Of a DNA stretch of 64,000 bases, positions 50,547 to 59,883 are shown one piece after another (the first letter of the stretch is position 1; the number at the start of each line of letters is the position of its first letter). Made by a program: the position numbers and the translations under genes. Under the pieces are notes generated by a model. That model searched no databases. It saw only the letters and a program-made list of their open reading frames with translations, and had not been told where the DNA came from. This DNA is from a virus, in the IMG/VR virus record IMGVR_UViG_3300048591_000147, positions 188,001 through 252,000 of that record. The stretch is one strand, 5' to 3'.

Positions 50547-51485
50547 ATGGAAGAACTACTAAAGAAATTGTTAGCCAGTGAACTTTTAACTGAAGACACT
50601 AGAGTTGAGTTAAAAGAATCATTTACAAAATTGATACAGGAAACTGTTGAAAATGCTAAGAAAGAAACTGAAGACAAAGTTCGCGTTGAATTGACTGAAC
50701 AATTTATTGCAGACAAAGAAAATCTTATCGAAGCCTTAGATACTAAGGCCGAAGAATATTTCCGTAAGGAAATGGAAGAGCTTAGAGAGGATATTGAAAA
50801 TTTCAAGGATTTGGAAGTTCAGTATGCTGACAAGTTAAATGTTGAAAAGAAGAAATTACAAGAACAGTTAAAAGTCGAAATGAAAGAATTACTAGAAAAT
50901 CTAGACGGATTCTTGGATGCGGTCTTGGCTGAAGAATTTGAAGAACTACGTGAAAGTATTGAAGAAGTTAAAAAGAATCAGCTAGGTATGAAGATTTTTG
51001 AAGCTTTCGAAGATACATTCAGAAAAGTACATATTGATGAAAGCAAGTTACAAGCAACATTATCAACTAAAGAAACCGAGCTTGCAAATACAGCTTCTGA
51101 GTTGAAGAAGTTGAAAGAAGAACATGCAGTTCTATCACATGCTAAGAAATTGGCAGAAGTGTTAGAGCCATTGACTGGACGCTCAAGAGAATTGATGGAA
51201 GCGTTATTGAAGAATAAGCCAATTGAAAAATTGGAAGAAGGCTACAAAACTTACATTACAAGAATTTTGACTGAAACAGTTGCTACAAAACCTGTAGACA
51301 CTACGGAGAAGGAAGTAACAAAGGTACTTGCCGAAGGTGATAAAGGTTCAACAACTGATGAAAAAACAGTTGTAAAAACTGGTGATTTACCATCACAAGT
51401 TAATGAGAGTACAAATCAGCAAACTACTACAGTTGATCGTGTGAAATATGCTGAATTACAGAAATTGGCTGGTATAGTAAATTAA
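50547..51485 (+). CDS. 22: Prohead core scaffold protein, gp22-like
   Basis: 312 aa, placed directly before the major capsid gene as in T4. Almost wholly helical and acidic, with long heptad-rich stretches (residues about 15-220). The last 80 residues are Thr/Lys-rich and extended. Several (Leu/Ile)-x-Glu sites would be substrates for gp21, which degrades the scaffold during head maturation. AGGAG lies before the ATG. Confidence 0.85.
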   Translation: MEELLKKLLASELLTEDTRVELKESFTKLIQETVENAKKETEDKVRVELTEQFIADKENLIEALDTKAEEYFRKEMEELREDIENFKDLEVQYADKLNVEKKKLQEQLKVEMKELLENLDGFLDAVLAEEFEELRESIEEVKKNQLGMKIFEAFEDTFRKVHIDESKLQATLSTKETELANTASELKKLKEEHAVLSHAKKLAEVLEPLTGRSRELMEALLKNKPIEKLEEGYKTYITRILTETVATKPVDTTEKEVTKVLAEGDKGSTTDEKTVVKTGDLPSQVNESTNQQTTTVDRVKYAELQKLAGIVN

Positions 51486-51527
51486 CCAATTATCATTCTA
51501 TAACATACTAATAAAGGAGACAATGAA

Positions 51528-52931
51528 ATGAATGAAAATCAAATATTAGGTGAAGGCTGGCAGGAAACTAAGAGTGCCCTTCTTGAAGGTCTATCACAAT
51601 CAAAAAGAGAAATCACAGAAAAGGTTCTAGATAATACACGTTTGTATTTAACTGGTGGATTAACTGAAACTGCTGCTGCTGGTGCGATTGTTGCAAATGA
51701 CATTGCAGGCTTCCGTAAGACTCTATTACCGTTGATTCGCCGTATTATCCCCGGTACTATTGCTACAGAAATCGTCGGTGTTCAGCCAATGTCTGGCCCA
51801 GTAGCTCAAGTGTTTTCAATGAAATACACTTATGGCGAAGATATGACTCATGATCCATCTCGTTCTCAGTTCGGCGGATTTAATATCTCTGCTGGCGACG
51901 AAGCGTTTGGTAATGCTAGCCCAATTCGTCAGTTTTATGCTGGTAATACTGGTGCTGCACAAGATGCAGGTGCTTCTGGTATAGGTTACACTGGTGCACA
52001 ACCAACTGATATCGATGCAGCTACTGCTGACGGTGCAGGTTGGGGAGCAACATTAGATTCAACTACTTATACTTCCGGTACTACATTGTACGGTGAAGCT
52101 GTTGGTGGTAGTCTGTACGGTGGTTCCGGTTCCTTCCTAGAAGGTTCTGCTGGTCGTAAGATGGGCCTACAGTTGAAATCTCAGGCTGTTGAAGCCAAGA
52201 GCCGTAAACTACAGGCTGGTTGGACAATCGAAGCGATGCAGGATGCGAGAAACATGCATGGTATCAATATCGAAAATGAAATGACTAAAGCCTTATCCGC
52301 TGAAATCGTTCAGGAAATCGACGCTGAAATCATCAATGATCTATTAGCATTGGCTGGTACTTTGAGAACTTTCGATTTCGCAGCAACTTCAGCACCTAAC
52401 TATGCTCCGGCATTCGTTGGTGATCGTTTCTCACACGTTGGTGTAAGAATCGGTGAAGTAGCGAACGTTATCGCACGTAAGACTCGTAGAGGTCCGGGTA
52501 ATTTCGTGGTTGTTTCACCAATGATCGTGTCTGTTCTACAGACTGCTGCTAAGGCTGTATTCGCACCAGCGGTTGAAGGTTCATTCAAGGGTCCAAACAA
52601 CAACATGTTGGTTGGTACTTTAAACGGTTCTATCAAGGTTTATTCATACTTGTGGAATCAGGCTGAACCGGGTTCTTCAGACCCAGCAGGATCTGACAAG
52701 ATTCTAGTTGGTTTGAAATCAGGTAATGGTGAAACTGATGCAGGTTATTTCTACTGCCCATATGTGCCTGTAATGAGCAGCGGAGTTGTTGTTAACCCTG
52801 TTACAATGCAGCCAGTGGTTGGTTTGATGACTCGCTACGGTAAAGCAACATTCACTGATCCTACCATTTCACTAGGTAACTCATCAGATTACTACGGACG
52901 TGTTAACGTTGTTAACCTAGAGTTCGTGTAA
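51528..52931 (+). CDS. 23: Major capsid protein, gp23
   Basis: 467 aa. It has the gp23 landmarks: LIRRIIPGTIATEIVGVQPMSGPVAQVF after the propeptide, a Gly-rich insertion loop region, EIVQEIDAEIINDL, and the C-terminal YYGRVNVVNLEF. The N-terminal propeptide probably ends at LTE|T near residue 46, a gp21-type site. It makes the hexameric shell after GroEL/GroES-type folding; a GroES-like gene is in the same window. Followed by a strong terminator. Confidence 0.95.
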   Translation: MNENQILGEGWQETKSALLEGLSQSKREITEKVLDNTRLYLTGGLTETAAAGAIVANDIAGFRKTLLPLIRRIIPGTIATEIVGVQPMSGPVAQVFSMKYTYGEDMTHDPSRSQFGGFNISAGDEAFGNASPIRQFYAGNTGAAQDAGASGIGYTGAQPTDIDAATADGAGWGATLDSTTYTSGTTLYGEAVGGSLYGGSGSFLEGSAGRKMGLQLKSQAVEAKSRKLQAGWTIEAMQDARNMHGINIENEMTKALSAEIVQEIDAEIINDLLALAGTLRTFDFAATSAPNYAPAFVGDRFSHVGVRIGEVANVIARKTRRGPGNFVVVSPMIVSVLQTAAKAVFAPAVEGSFKGPNNNMLVGTLNGSIKVYSYLWNQAEPGSSDPAGSDKILVGLKSGNGETDAGYFYCPYVPVMSSGVVVNPVTMQPVVGLMTRYGKATFTDPTISLGNSSDYYGRVNVVNLEFV

Positions 52932-52955
52932 TAATATCGTAAAAAGAGGTAAAAC

Positions 52956-52983
52956 AAAAAGGGGACCGTATGGTCCCCTTTTT
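52956..52983 (+). terminator. Intrinsic terminator after gp23
   Basis: AAAAA GGGGACC GTAT GGTCCCC TTTTT. Confidence 0.9.
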
Positions 52984-53001
52984 CATTTGTGGAAATAAAA
53001 A

Positions 53002-53009
53002 TATAAATA
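53002..53009 (+). promoter_or_regulatory. Late promoter box, perfect TATAAATA
   Basis: Exact consensus, 27 bases before the kinase-like gene. Confidence 0.72.
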
Positions 53010-53028
53010 TGTAAAAAGACCTAATTAA

Positions 53029-53664
53029 ATGAAAAGATTTATTCAATATCTCCAAGAAGCACCATTACCAGAAGATTGGGATGCTGCGATATATTCAGAA
53101 AGAGTCCCATTCGCTCAACGTATAAGATACGCTAAAGCAAAAGCCAAACAACTTGGTGCAGGTTCATCAAGAGTCGCATTCGAGATTCCATACCAAGGCA
53201 GACGAACGGTATTAAAAATTGCCAAGAATAATAAAGGCATGGCACAAAATGCTGAAGAGGCATCAGCGTTATCCGATTGGTATCTGAAGGGGCTAAATCT
53301 AACAATCCCATTAATAGATTATGACGAACAAACTGACAGTCCAACATGGATTCATACGGAGTTTGCTACCAAGGCTAAAAATTCTGATTTTAAGAAAGCT
53401 ACTGGTGCACCACTATATGATTTTGTTATGTACTGTGTTAGACAAAGCGGAAGAGAGCGTAGCGGTAGTAATAAACCAGAAGATTATGGGATAGATCCAG
53501 ATAGCGAATTGGTCCAGAACTTTACAGATTACGTAGGTAACTATACACATCATCCGTGGGTGGAATATACTAATTTAAGAAATTGGGGGATTTATCAGGG
53601 TAATCCAGTAATAATCGATATTGGGCTAACTCAAGATATATGGAATGATCATTATAAACGTTGA
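53029..53664 (+). CDS. Kinase-fold-like protein with capsid-targeting-like N-terminus
   Basis: 211 aa. Residues 1-12 (MKRFIQYLQEAP) resemble a T4 capsid-targeting sequence with a YLQE|A cleavage site. The rest reads like a reduced protein-kinase fold: LGAGSSRVAF (42-51) as glycine-rich loop, VLKIAK with Lys63, a Glu-containing helix near 75-80, and near the C-terminus NWGIYQGNPVIIDIGLT with Asp197 in the DFG position. It is expressed from a perfect late promoter. Packaging in the head and delivery to the host is an inference; kinase activity is unproven. Confidence 0.6.
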   Translation: MKRFIQYLQEAPLPEDWDAAIYSERVPFAQRIRYAKAKAKQLGAGSSRVAFEIPYQGRRTVLKIAKNNKGMAQNAEEASALSDWYLKGLNLTIPLIDYDEQTDSPTWIHTEFATKAKNSDFKKATGAPLYDFVMYCVRQSGRERSGSNKPEDYGIDPDSELVQNFTDYVGNYTHHPWVEYTNLRNWGIYQGNPVIIDIGLTQDIWNDHYKR

Positions 53665-53666
53665 TC

Positions 53667-53674
53667 AATAAATA
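53667..53674 (+). promoter_or_regulatory. Late promoter box
   Basis: AATAAATA 27 bases before the start at 53702. Confidence 0.58.
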
Positions 53675-53701
53675 CTACTATAAGAACAACGAGGAATATT
53701 A

Positions 53702-54130
53702 ATGAGTTTCATAGTACTAGAGCGGTTTGCATACACACCATTTGGCACATTCGGTAGATTGGTCTACAACGACTTCAGAGCGTTTTCTGTTGAACTGCCA
53801 TGGGCCGATAACAAACCTAGAGTATCATGCATCCCAGAGGGCAAATACACGGTTAAGTGGTACGATTCACCAACGTTTGGCAAGACGTTAGCAGTGATTG
53901 GTGACACAGTTAGTTTATTTCCTAATAATACACATCAACGGTCAGCAATTCTATTCCACAAAGCAAACACAATGGATGACTTATTGGGATGTATAGGATT
54001 GGGTAAATCATTAGGATACATAAATGGTAAGTGGGCAGTTACGAGTAGTACGCCAGCCATTACAGAATTTTTAAATCTGAAAATACCTGATAACACCACA
54101 TTATTCATTAAACAATTTTTAATCTCATAA
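53702..54130 (+). CDS. DUF5675-like protein
   Basis: 142 aa. The pattern TPFGTFGRLVYNDFRAFSVELPW, CIPEGKYTV, SPTFGKTLAVIG, LFHKANTMDDLLGCIGLG matches what I know of DUF5675: a beta-rich domain with an invariant His and a GC pair near the C-terminus. Members occur in phages and mobile elements and may be peptidoglycan- or virion-related; the function is unknown. Late promoter upstream. Confidence 0.72.
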   Translation: MSFIVLERFAYTPFGTFGRLVYNDFRAFSVELPWADNKPRVSCIPEGKYTVKWYDSPTFGKTLAVIGDTVSLFPNNTHQRSAILFHKANTMDDLLGCIGLGKSLGYINGKWAVTSSTPAITEFLNLKIPDNTTLFIKQFLIS

Positions 54131-54133
54131 ATA
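54126..54133 (+). promoter_or_regulatory. Late promoter box
   Basis: CATAAATA at the end of the DUF5675 gene; the leader length fits the ATG at 54160 better than the one at 54148. Confidence 0.55.
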
Positions 54134-54159
54134 ATTATATAATTACTATGGAATCTAAA

Positions 54160-54471
54160 ATGCGTTTATCATTCTCGGAATATGTAGAGTCAAAAAACAT
54201 TTTAAAAATGGCAGTGGAAGACGCTCCGAAACATATGCAAGTGTTTAACGTCACCAAATATTGCAAGATACCAGTGCATGAAGATATCAAATCTAATTCC
54301 AAAGCATATGTTGGATTAAAGCCCAAAGACTCTGTCCAAGTGATATGGGAAACACACGAACAACAAATGATCGTAAGGTATATAATAATCAACGAAGAAT
54401 ACAATTATTTCCCCACATGGACGAATAAAAAGTTTTGCAACTGGTTGACCCTCAACTGTAAAGTCATATAA
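54160..54471 (+). CDS. Late hypothetical protein, 103 aa
   Basis: I choose the ATG at 54160 (GGA seven bases before it) over that at 54148. The N-terminus MRLSFSEYVESKNIL resembles a capsid-targeting sequence with a YVE|S site. The rest is a small mixed alpha/beta protein (DSVQVIWETHEQQMIVRYIIIN) with an Trp-rich end. No family recognised. Confidence 0.55.
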   Translation: MRLSFSEYVESKNILKMAVEDAPKHMQVFNVTKYCKIPVHEDIKSNSKAYVGLKPKDSVQVIWETHEQQMIVRYIIINEEYNYFPTWTNKKFCNWLTLNCKVI

Positions 54472-54494
54472 TACCTGAAATTAATTACCTATTA

Positions 54495-54502
54495 AATAAA
54501 TA
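54495..54502 (+). promoter_or_regulatory. Late promoter box
   Basis: AATAAATA 18 bases before the start at 54521. Confidence 0.5.
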
Positions 54503-54520
54503 GTTAAAAGGTGATTTTTC

Positions 54521-55171
54521 ATGGAAAATATTTTAAATTTCGTAGTATCTTATGGATGGGGTGCTTTTTTAATTATATGTGTTTTCTTTATGACATACGT
54601 ATTAGTATTTAAAGATAAAGTACTTCAAGATGTGTTTACTAAAGAGCGCGTGGATTCCGATATAAAATTCCATTCGTTCTTTCGCCACGCTCAATACCGT
54701 ATGATGGTTGAGCTTCCAGCGTTAACATTATGTCCAGACAAACCAGTGAAACAGGGGATGTTTATCGACCTGTTACAGGTGGCGACTAAGTGCACGTATG
54801 ATACGTGTCTGAACGTTGTTAGCATGGACATGTCTCATTGGGATTCAAATAGATGGGCTAGTGAGATTTCCACTGCGATGGCCAACAACTTTAAGTCGTG
54901 GAATGACCAAGCTACCAAGATGTCTATACCACCAATCGTCATTAATAAATTTATGGTATGGTGTACTCCAACTATAACAATGGTGGGTGAATATATAACC
55001 GCTTTGGCAGATTCCAAGATATATAGTGACAATCTAACCAGAACAAATACACTATTACTGATAATGAATCTATTATTGATTAATATTATTACTGATGCAG
55101 AGAGAACATTGCGAGATATCAATGGTGACCTTGACGGTGTGCTATATAAAGGTGAACCGATAGAGCATTGA
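54521..55171 (+). CDS. Late membrane-anchored protein, 216 aa
   Basis: One N-terminal transmembrane segment (residues about 10-30, YGWGAFLIICVFFMTYVLVF), then a soluble helical domain with four Cys and a hydrophobic helix near 175-195 (TLLLIMNLLLINIITDAE). Preceded by a late box. It lies among virion genes; possible roles include the envelope side of DNA entry or lysis control, but no motif supports either. Confidence 0.6.
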   Translation: MENILNFVVSYGWGAFLIICVFFMTYVLVFKDKVLQDVFTKERVDSDIKFHSFFRHAQYRMMVELPALTLCPDKPVKQGMFIDLLQVATKCTYDTCLNVVSMDMSHWDSNRWASEISTAMANNFKSWNDQATKMSIPPIVINKFMVWCTPTITMVGEYITALADSKIYSDNLTRTNTLLLIMNLLLINIITDAERTLRDINGDLDGVLYKGEPIEH

Positions 55172-55174
55172 TCG

Positions 55175-55182
55175 GATAAATA
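55175..55182 (+). promoter_or_regulatory. Late promoter box
   Basis: GATAAATA 27 bases before the start at 55210. Confidence 0.6.
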
Positions 55183-55209
55183 TTATTACTCAAAATAAGG
55201 TTGAAATAG

Positions 55210-58128
55210 ATGGGCGTATATGATGGATTTGCTGATTCACCAAATCAGATAATAAAAGAAGGCCGCGAGATTACTATTAATTTCGAGAGAGGCGCTAACA
55301 ATACCGGAATTGTTACATGGAATGTCCCAGCACCGGCTGCCGGATGTGGTAGTGATGCACCGGGTACATATGACGGTATCGTTATTACTGTAAGTAGTGG
55401 TCCAGCTAATTATCTAAGTACATCGCCAAAAGATAGTTTTTATTATTCTTATGATCCAACTGTCGATCCTAATTTACACAGTGCGGATAAACTTGACACG
55501 GCAATGGTCATTGGTGCGTTTTATCATGATAGAACAACTACTAGATTAGTAATTAATGATGTACAACAGCGAACACCATATTACATTTCTGGTTATGCAG
55601 TGGATAAAGTCGGCAGATACCACAGAGAGGGGGTGCACGCATATTCTTTACCAACTGGTGAACAAGAGATCGGTACACCAGATATAAAGGCATATCATGA
55701 TGTAGTTATCGATGTAGTGGGTGGTATAAGACCCTCGCTAAAGACTGGACTGCCTCACAGAAACTTCAACGAAAAACTCAACATCAATGATGTTGAATAC
55801 AGTATAACTGTGAATGGATCTGAAGCTATTACATATGCGGAATTAGTGAAGACAATAAACAAGAAGATCGCTCTGTTGGAAAACCCAATATTAAGTGCGC
55901 CATATCCTTTTGCTGGTGATTTGTATTTAGACAAAGCTAACAAAAAATTACATAGATGGACGGGGTTGACACATGAAGAGGTTCCATTAACAGTCTCTAT
56001 AACCGATCCATCTATACCAGCTATCGGTACGTATTGGACAGATAAGGACGATGGTATTTTATACCTATATGACTCTTCTGGATGGGTTGTAGTTGACACT
56101 ATTAATTTCTCTGCACAGCCAGACCAATTAGCATGTGGTCAGGTATGGTTTGATGGCGTTGACGCATGGCAGTGGGATGGTAATCATTGGTGTAAGCTAT
56201 GTGTTTATAACCAGATTAGAAATCCTTTACTACCACCATTACTAACATGTAATACTTATTGGTTCGATTCTGATGGACAATTATTTTACAGATGGAATGT
56301 AAATGTAAAAAAATGGGATGAAAAATTAATAATTCTTTCAGACAAAGATCCCAACACCCTAAACACTGGCGATTTCTGGTTCAACGAAACAGAAAGTAAG
56401 GTTTATGAATATGTTGGCGCGGCATGGGGGTTATTAACATCCATAAAATACGCTGAAAGAAACTCAGAAGGTGAACTAGATAATCCCGGCGTCAATGTAT
56501 TCTGGTTCATACCATCAGAAAGTTTATTGTTTAGAAGAGACAACGAAGATTTGGAATGGATCGAACAACCATTTACGTCATATCCTACAGACCCGCTAGA
56601 TAGAAAATCATGTGATATGTGGTGGAATACCACAAGCACCAATGACATTTATGCGTGGGATGAACTTAACTCACAATGGGTTAATGTAGAAGAGTTTTTT
56701 AATCAGCCAATCGATCCTATGATTGCGCCGACATTACCAGCGTGCGCTGTTTGGTATAACCCATCTAATAATACGATTAAAATTGTAAAAGATTCTCGCT
56801 GTGACGATATAAAATATATATCACACTCACACGATCCAGATAATTTACCATTAGGATCTGTTTGGTTTGATGGTGTGTTGTATTTTGTGTATGACGGTAG
56901 AGACTGGGTACGCATCAATCCTATTCAAAGTAATGAAGATCCATTTCAGGTGGATGTTGGCGAATACTGGTACAACCCTAACACACAAATTCTTTATATT
57001 TGGGATGGGCTTGTATGGTCTGTGGTAACACCAAAATATGTTCCAGTGACACCATTAGTTAATACTTTGTGGTATAATTTGATTGATGAAAAATTATATA
57101 CATGGACTGGTACTAGATGGGCAGAAAAGTTATCATTGGGATATGTTGAATTGATCCCAGCTACCAAAAAAGACGGTCGTTCAATACTTAAATTCTTAAC
57201 CAGAGATGCTGGCTGTCAATATGGTATTTTTGTCGTACAAGAGAATGACGATTTATTATCTAATTTAACGCAGAATGTAATTTATTATGAGCCTGTAGAA
57301 GGCGGTTCTGGGTTAGTTGCTGGGCCAACGTATTCACAACTTGGTATAGGCGATGATGGTTCTCCAGATGAAAGAAGAGATTTACACAACATAATTCGCA
57401 GTTTCCTTGGGGCTGGTTCCGTGAAAGTTGAATTGAAGAAAGACGATATCGACCAATGTATTAATAATGCATTAAGAGAGCTTAGAAAATATTCTGGCGC
57501 GGCATATAAGCGCGGCTTTTTCTTCTTAGATTTGAAGAGAAACCAACAGACGTATATATTAACTAATAAATGCGTAGGATTTAATAAAATAGTTGATGTA
57601 TTAAACACCCATAGAATGCGTGCAGGCTGGTTGCGGACATCTAATATGGGTCAAGATGTGTTTGCGTATGCAGCGCTACAACAACTTTATTCTCTCGGCA
57701 CGTTTGATATATTGACTTTTCATTTAGTTTCAGCGTACATTGAAGAACTTGAAACATTGTTCGCTTCAAAAATATTGTTCAATTGGGACGAACGTACCAG
57801 AGAATTAAAGTTGTATCAGATGGTCGCACAGAATGAAAGAATATTGATTGATGCTACTCTGGAGCGTACTGAACAAGAGTTATTAGTTGATAGAGAAACA
57901 GGCTTATGGATTCAGCGCTGGGCGGTAGCAGAAGCTAAGCAGATATTGTCTCAGATCAGAGGCAAGTTCCAAACTCTTCCGGGACCAAGTGGAAGTACCA
58001 CACTGAACAGTCAGGAATTAATAACACAAGCAGAATCAGAGAAACAGGAATTGCGAGCAATGTTGTTGGATAACTCAATGCAAAATATTGACGATTATGG
58101 TGCGGCAGTACATTTGGTGATAGGATAA
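55210..58128 (+). CDS. Large virion protein with Trp-rich tandem repeats and neck-like C-terminus
   Basis: 972 aa. About 1-190 is a beta-rich N-terminal domain. About 230-645 contains roughly eleven degenerate repeats of about 38 residues, each with a core like GxxWFDxxxxxLYxWDGxxWV. The last 230 residues have DIDQCINNALRELRKYSG, LWIQRWAVAEAKQILSQIRGKF and LPGPSGSTTLNSQELITQAE, a C-terminal pattern I associate with structural/neck proteins of marine T4-like phages. The repeats may bind glycans or form a fibre-like arm. Late promoter upstream; the next gene starts four bases after the stop. Confidence 0.66.
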   Translation: MGVYDGFADSPNQIIKEGREITINFERGANNTGIVTWNVPAPAAGCGSDAPGTYDGIVITVSSGPANYLSTSPKDSFYYSYDPTVDPNLHSADKLDTAMVIGAFYHDRTTTRLVINDVQQRTPYYISGYAVDKVGRYHREGVHAYSLPTGEQEIGTPDIKAYHDVVIDVVGGIRPSLKTGLPHRNFNEKLNINDVEYSITVNGSEAITYAELVKTINKKIALLENPILSAPYPFAGDLYLDKANKKLHRWTGLTHEEVPLTVSITDPSIPAIGTYWTDKDDGILYLYDSSGWVVVDTINFSAQPDQLACGQVWFDGVDAWQWDGNHWCKLCVYNQIRNPLLPPLLTCNTYWFDSDGQLFYRWNVNVKKWDEKLIILSDKDPNTLNTGDFWFNETESKVYEYVGAAWGLLTSIKYAERNSEGELDNPGVNVFWFIPSESLLFRRDNEDLEWIEQPFTSYPTDPLDRKSCDMWWNTTSTNDIYAWDELNSQWVNVEEFFNQPIDPMIAPTLPACAVWYNPSNNTIKIVKDSRCDDIKYISHSHDPDNLPLGSVWFDGVLYFVYDGRDWVRINPIQSNEDPFQVDVGEYWYNPNTQILYIWDGLVWSVVTPKYVPVTPLVNTLWYNLIDEKLYTWTGTRWAEKLSLGYVELIPATKKDGRSILKFLTRDAGCQYGIFVVQENDDLLSNLTQNVIYYEPVEGGSGLVAGPTYSQLGIGDDGSPDERRDLHNIIRSFLGAGSVKVELKKDDIDQCINNALRELRKYSGAAYKRGFFFLDLKRNQQTYILTNKCVGFNKIVDVLNTHRMRAGWLRTSNMGQDVFAYAALQQLYSLGTFDILTFHLVSAYIEELETLFASKILFNWDERTRELKLYQMVAQNERILIDATLERTEQELLVDRETGLWIQRWAVAEAKQILSQIRGKFQTLPGPSGSTTLNSQELITQAESEKQELRAMLLDNSMQNIDDYGAAVHLVIG

Positions 58129-58131
58129 TTT

Positions 58132-59868
58132 ATGAGTGATTGCACTACTTGTAACATCCCGCTTGTAGCGACTTTACCGAAGTCTGGTGCTGATTGTGGC
58201 GTAGTTAATGAAGATCCATTAACTACGCCGGGTAATTGCACGCTTGACGAAAATGGCAAACCAGTTACAACCACACCACCGACTTCCTCTGGTAATAATA
58301 GTTGTATTACAACGGCGAATGGTGTGGTTTGCCCGCCTAACAATCTTTGCACCATCTTTGACATATCACAAGGTCCAGAATCATGTTTGATCTCTTCAGT
58401 AATTGAAGAGAGTTTGAACATTGGTGGGGCAGATATAAACGTATACAAATTGCTGGGTGTTCATGAACAGGGCTCATTAATTGATCAAGTTGGTACTGGT
58501 GCCGCCATTGCTAGTAGTTATCTCGGCGGATATGAACCAATCAACGCATTTGATAAGTACATAACAGAATGGCGATCAGCAGAATTTGGTGATGCAGTTA
58601 TAGCAAAATCGTACATCGGGTATGATTTTGGACCTATTAGAATGGAGAATGGTAGACTGCGTTATGGTATAGACACATACGTTAAAAAAGACGTTGCCAC
58701 AATAAAGATCAAGCAAGAATGTTCTACGAATAGAGTTACAAGAGCTAGACTAGAACGTTCAAATGACGGCATCGAATGGTTTGGCGCATCAATTGTGTCA
58801 TTACCAGACTGCGATGGATTGGTAACGATTTCAGTTAGACGTACAGTACCATCAAGATGGTGGAGATTACGCCCGATCACATTCAAGGGTGGAGCAAATG
58901 ATTATTGGGCGGTGCAAGCATTACAATTGATTGATTACGAAGAGACTCATATTTACAATATACAAGACAGAATTCTTTTAGAAAATAGAGATATAGAATA
59001 TGCGTTGGCACCAATCAAGATGAAGGCGCAATATACACCACCAGACGTCCGTAGCACATCCTCTAAATGGGGTATGTTGTTCGATGAGAATGAGTTTTCA
59101 ATTGAGGTATCGTTCAATCAAGCAGTTGCTAGATTGGGGCGACCTTTTGTTATTGGCGACATATTAGAACTGCCAAGCGAAACACAATACACATCAGAGA
59201 TGCGCCCCGTGTTGAAATATTTGGAAGTTGAAAGTGTGGGTTGGAGCGTTAACGGCTATACGCCAAATTGGAAACCTACCATACAAATGTTAATCTGTAA
59301 GCCAGCTTTAGCAACTCAGGAAACTCAGGACATCTTCGGTAAATTAACTCAAACCATTGACACATCTGGACTGTCTGATATATTTGATGGTAGTAATACG
59401 AAGTATCAAGATATTGCTAATATATCACAGACCATAAAAGCTGATGCTAATACAATGGTCCCAGAAGAAGGAATTGATTACTCTGAGGTTTCCGTTCTTT
59501 CCAAAGAACTATTAGAGTATAGTAAGAGCCATCCATTTATGAATCTGGAGAAGCTTGGTCGTAATAGACATCCTTTAGGGGTTGACGCAATGCCACCAAA
59601 TGGTGCACCATATACACAAGGTGATGCGTTTCCAGATACGCCAGTAAATGGCGATTATCATAGATTAACATACACGCAATTAGGTAACAACATAGCGGCA
59701 AGGTTGCACAGATGGTCATCGGCAAAAAGGCAGTGGATTTACTTAGAACAAGACAGTAGATCTCAGATAAAGAACGCCAGAACGGTCGTTGAAGAATTCA
59801 AGGCACCATCGTTATTCAAATCTAAAGCGGTATCTACGTCTGAAGTGGATGAAAACGTAAAGCCGTAA
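58132..59868 (+). CDS. Virion structural protein with discoidin-like domain
   Basis: 578 aa. The first 90 residues are Cys/Thr/Pro-rich. About 125-275 reads like an F5/8-type C (discoidin) beta-sandwich: GGYEPINAFDKYITEWRSAEFG, SYIGYDFG, RARLERSNDGIEW, SRWWRLRPITF. The remainder is unassigned, with a low-complexity region near 400-460. Discoidin domains bind glycans or phospholipids, so it may help attach the particle to cells. It follows the Trp-repeat protein within three bases and is presumably cotranscribed. Confidence 0.6.
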   Translation: MSDCTTCNIPLVATLPKSGADCGVVNEDPLTTPGNCTLDENGKPVTTTPPTSSGNNSCITTANGVVCPPNNLCTIFDISQGPESCLISSVIEESLNIGGADINVYKLLGVHEQGSLIDQVGTGAAIASSYLGGYEPINAFDKYITEWRSAEFGDAVIAKSYIGYDFGPIRMENGRLRYGIDTYVKKDVATIKIKQECSTNRVTRARLERSNDGIEWFGASIVSLPDCDGLVTISVRRTVPSRWWRLRPITFKGGANDYWAVQALQLIDYEETHIYNIQDRILLENRDIEYALAPIKMKAQYTPPDVRSTSSKWGMLFDENEFSIEVSFNQAVARLGRPFVIGDILELPSETQYTSEMRPVLKYLEVESVGWSVNGYTPNWKPTIQMLICKPALATQETQDIFGKLTQTIDTSGLSDIFDGSNTKYQDIANISQTIKADANTMVPEEGIDYSEVSVLSKELLEYSKSHPFMNLEKLGRNRHPLGVDAMPPNGAPYTQGDAFPDTPVNGDYHRLTYTQLGNNIAARLHRWSSAKRQWIYLEQDSRSQIKNARTVVEEFKAPSLFKSKAVSTSEVDENVKP

Positions 59869-59883
59869 CACTCAAGGGGCTAA

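Noticed and set aside
53029-53664. Calling the protein an active protein kinase
   Set aside because: The usual HRD-type catalytic loop is not clear, so only a kinase-like fold is suggested.
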